Origin: Owenia fusiformis | Lineage: Eukaryota; Annelida; Polychaeta; Sabellida; Oweniidae | Direction of reading: 5' to 3' | Assembly: GCA_903813345.2 (NCBI GenBank) | Contig: CAIIXF020000011.1 | Location: 14,429,754 to 14,493,753, forward strand | DNA length: 64,000 bases | In this document: one piece after another, positions 53,101 to 56,100 of the stretch | Layout: every line of letters starts with the position of its first letter | How positions within the stretch are numbered: the stretch's first letter is position 1 | Translations under genes and position numbers: made by a program | The notes under the pieces: generated by a model | Told to the model about the DNA's origin: nothing | Seen by the model: the letters and a program-made list of their open reading frames with translations, nothing else | Databases searched by the model: none

Positions 53101-56100
53101 CAACAGTGAAACCTGTATAGTGAAACACCCCTAGAGGTAGAACAATTTTCAGAGTACCAAGAACAACTGCCTAAATGTTTAATGAACCTCTTTAATGAAC
53201 CTTTATAAGTGGAACACTTTGCAAGTGAAACAATTTTTAGAGTACCAAGAACAACTGCCTAAATGTTTAATGAACCTCTATAATGAACCTCTATAAGTGA
53301 AACACCTTACAAGTAGAACACTTTTTAGAGTACCAAGAACAACTGCCTTAATGTTTAATGAACCTCTTTAATGAACCTCTATAAGTGGAACACCTTGCAA
53401 GTGGAAGACTTTTTAGAGTACCAAGAACAACTGCCTAAATGTTTAATGAACCTCTTTAATGAACCTCTATAAGTGGAACACCTTGCAAGTGGAAGACTTT
53501 TTAGAGTACCAAGAACAACTGCCTAATGTTTAATGAACCTCTCTAATGAACCTCTATAAGTGGAACACTTTTTAGAGTACCAAGAACAACTACCTTGTGT
53601 TAAACAACTGCCTAAATGTTTAATGAACCTCTATAATGAACCTCTATAAGTGAAACACCTTACAAGTAGAACACTTTTTAGAGTACCAAGAACAACTGCC
53701 TAAATGTTTAATGAACCTCTTTAATGAACCTCTATAAGTGGAACACCTTGCAAGTGGAAGACTTTTTAGAGGTACCAAAGGTGTTCCACTTGGACAGATA
53801 TTACTGTAGTAAACTTATCTTGTGTGAACACAACAGGGACTTATGTGAACATTTCTAAGATTAAAAGTGTTCACATTGAGGTGTTTACATTATTTAAAAG
53901 TTCTAATAATATCAGAGTTAATGGGACTTAAAATAAGACATTCACTCAAAAATGTCTGAGCCTGGTTACACATAATATTACAGAGCGAAACAAATCCATT
54001 CACAAATCCCCACTCCTTGGCACATGCAAATCAAATTTCTTACCCTCCCCGCATGGGCATTAGACACAGTATTAAAGAGCGAAACATTGTAGAAATATGC
54101 CTTATTCCATTTTCTTGAAAACATTTTCCATTAACCTCTTCTTGGATTTACTAAATTTTGATTATCTACCATACTCTCTCATACACTCTCTCAAAATATT
54201 CTCTCATATACAACTATAATTAACATATTAATTTACTCCTTGTGTTCATAATACAGCCTGAAGTAGCAAAATTGTATGTATATTGCAAACTTGGACTGTA
54301 TGGCCACTGAATGACTTTCAAGTCAATCTGACAATCAATTCTCAAGTTAGCAATTTCAGGCCATCCAACTATCTCACAATTTGCGAAATAGTAAAATCTA
54401 TAACCAATAAGTTCTGTATATTATGTAAAAATTGTATAAATGTTTCAATGTTAATAAATTAATTTTTTTTTTAAATCGCGTATTTGTCACGCATTTGCTA
54501 ATTAATTGAAGACATGTCTGTTTTTTTGCGTGATAGAATATGTCAAGCAAATACATATTTTTCCAAATCATTGTCAAGCAAAAATGTTTCAGTTTACGCC
54601 AAAAAAATAAACACCGAAAAAAACGCACGCCGAAATACACGAACACAGTTGGTTCGGAAGTTTCACACAAATTGCGAATATGTCACGCATTTGCTTTGTT
54701 TTATCTCTCATCTTGTCACAATTTGAACATTCAACATTTATAAGTCACCCATTTTAGGTGTTCCCAGGTTGACAGGCCTGCAATTTGCCAAATTGAATGA
54801 GAATCAGATGTGAATGCAAAGTAATCCAACTCGCTGGAATTTGGGAATTTTCTAAAAAATTGGATGTGTGAATGCAAGACGAATCATTGAATATACTTTG
54901 TGAGTACTTGACAATACCTCTATTAGTAAAAGTGCAATCCTCTCTACTACATCCTCTAAATCTGACTGTATGTTTATTCTGACTACACAAAGCTGGTTTG
55001 ATAGATGCCATTTTCTAATTTCCCAAACTTGCCTAAAAACATCTATTGCATTTTACCCTTTCCAATAGTTTGACTTTTCATCATTAAAAGAGAGCTTCAT
55101 CTCCACTCTTTGAGTTGCAGTTAATCCTTAAATCTAGCCTTAAACCAATCACAGTACTTGAACTAAGAAAACATTCCATAAAAATCCAGCTATCCAATCA
55201 AAATGCATTCGCTGAACTTTATGCTGTCATAAGTACCTGCATTTATTTCACAATGAAACTCGTATTAAAGGCACTGACAGCTACTTTTGGGGTGATTCAG
55301 ATCTTATAAGCAGATCTTCCAAGGGGAGTCACTTTGCAAAAGATTCCTGGGGGTTACATCTGACACCCACAGAACTTTATCCTTTCATAAGTACCTGGCA
55401 TCCATTTCATAATGAAACTCCCATTAAAGGCACTGACAGCTACTTTTGGGATTATTTAGATATTTTGAGCATCCAAATTGTATGAGTATATATATATATT
55501 TCTCTTATTCAGAGCCTTACTAGGCTTTGACAGGGTGATTGCATTTATTTTAAGTAATCTGAGATCCCATGAGGGACACAACATAATATTTTGATAACAT
55601 TTTGTTTAATCCATTCAACATAAGCCATTCAATATTTTATGTTTTTGTGCTGAGTAATTTATTAAAGTAAAAAAAAGATGATAATGCCATTCCTCAACTC
55701 ACTAGAAAATAACATAATGTGCCTTTCAATCATAATAGAGGAAATGTTTTGGATTACTGAAACAACAGAACCAAATTGAAATCCTACATCTACATCATAT
55801 ACAGTACAGTGATCTACCAAGAATTTTTTCTCGAGTGGGTGCAAAATTCTCATTTTCACAATTCAGACGAAAATTGGTCAAAATATGCCCATTTTTCATG
55901 ATTTTTCTCATTTTCAAGTGAGTGCAAATATATTTTCATGTGGGTGCAAGCCTGTTTTTAAAATTTCAGGTGGGTGCTGCACCCACTTGGTTGAATGTTG
56001 AGGAGATCACTGCAGTATGTAACAGATATAGTAAGGCATTAACACTACTGATCAAACGTATATTTATAATCTTACTTACCTAGTTCCAGTGTGCTTAGAG

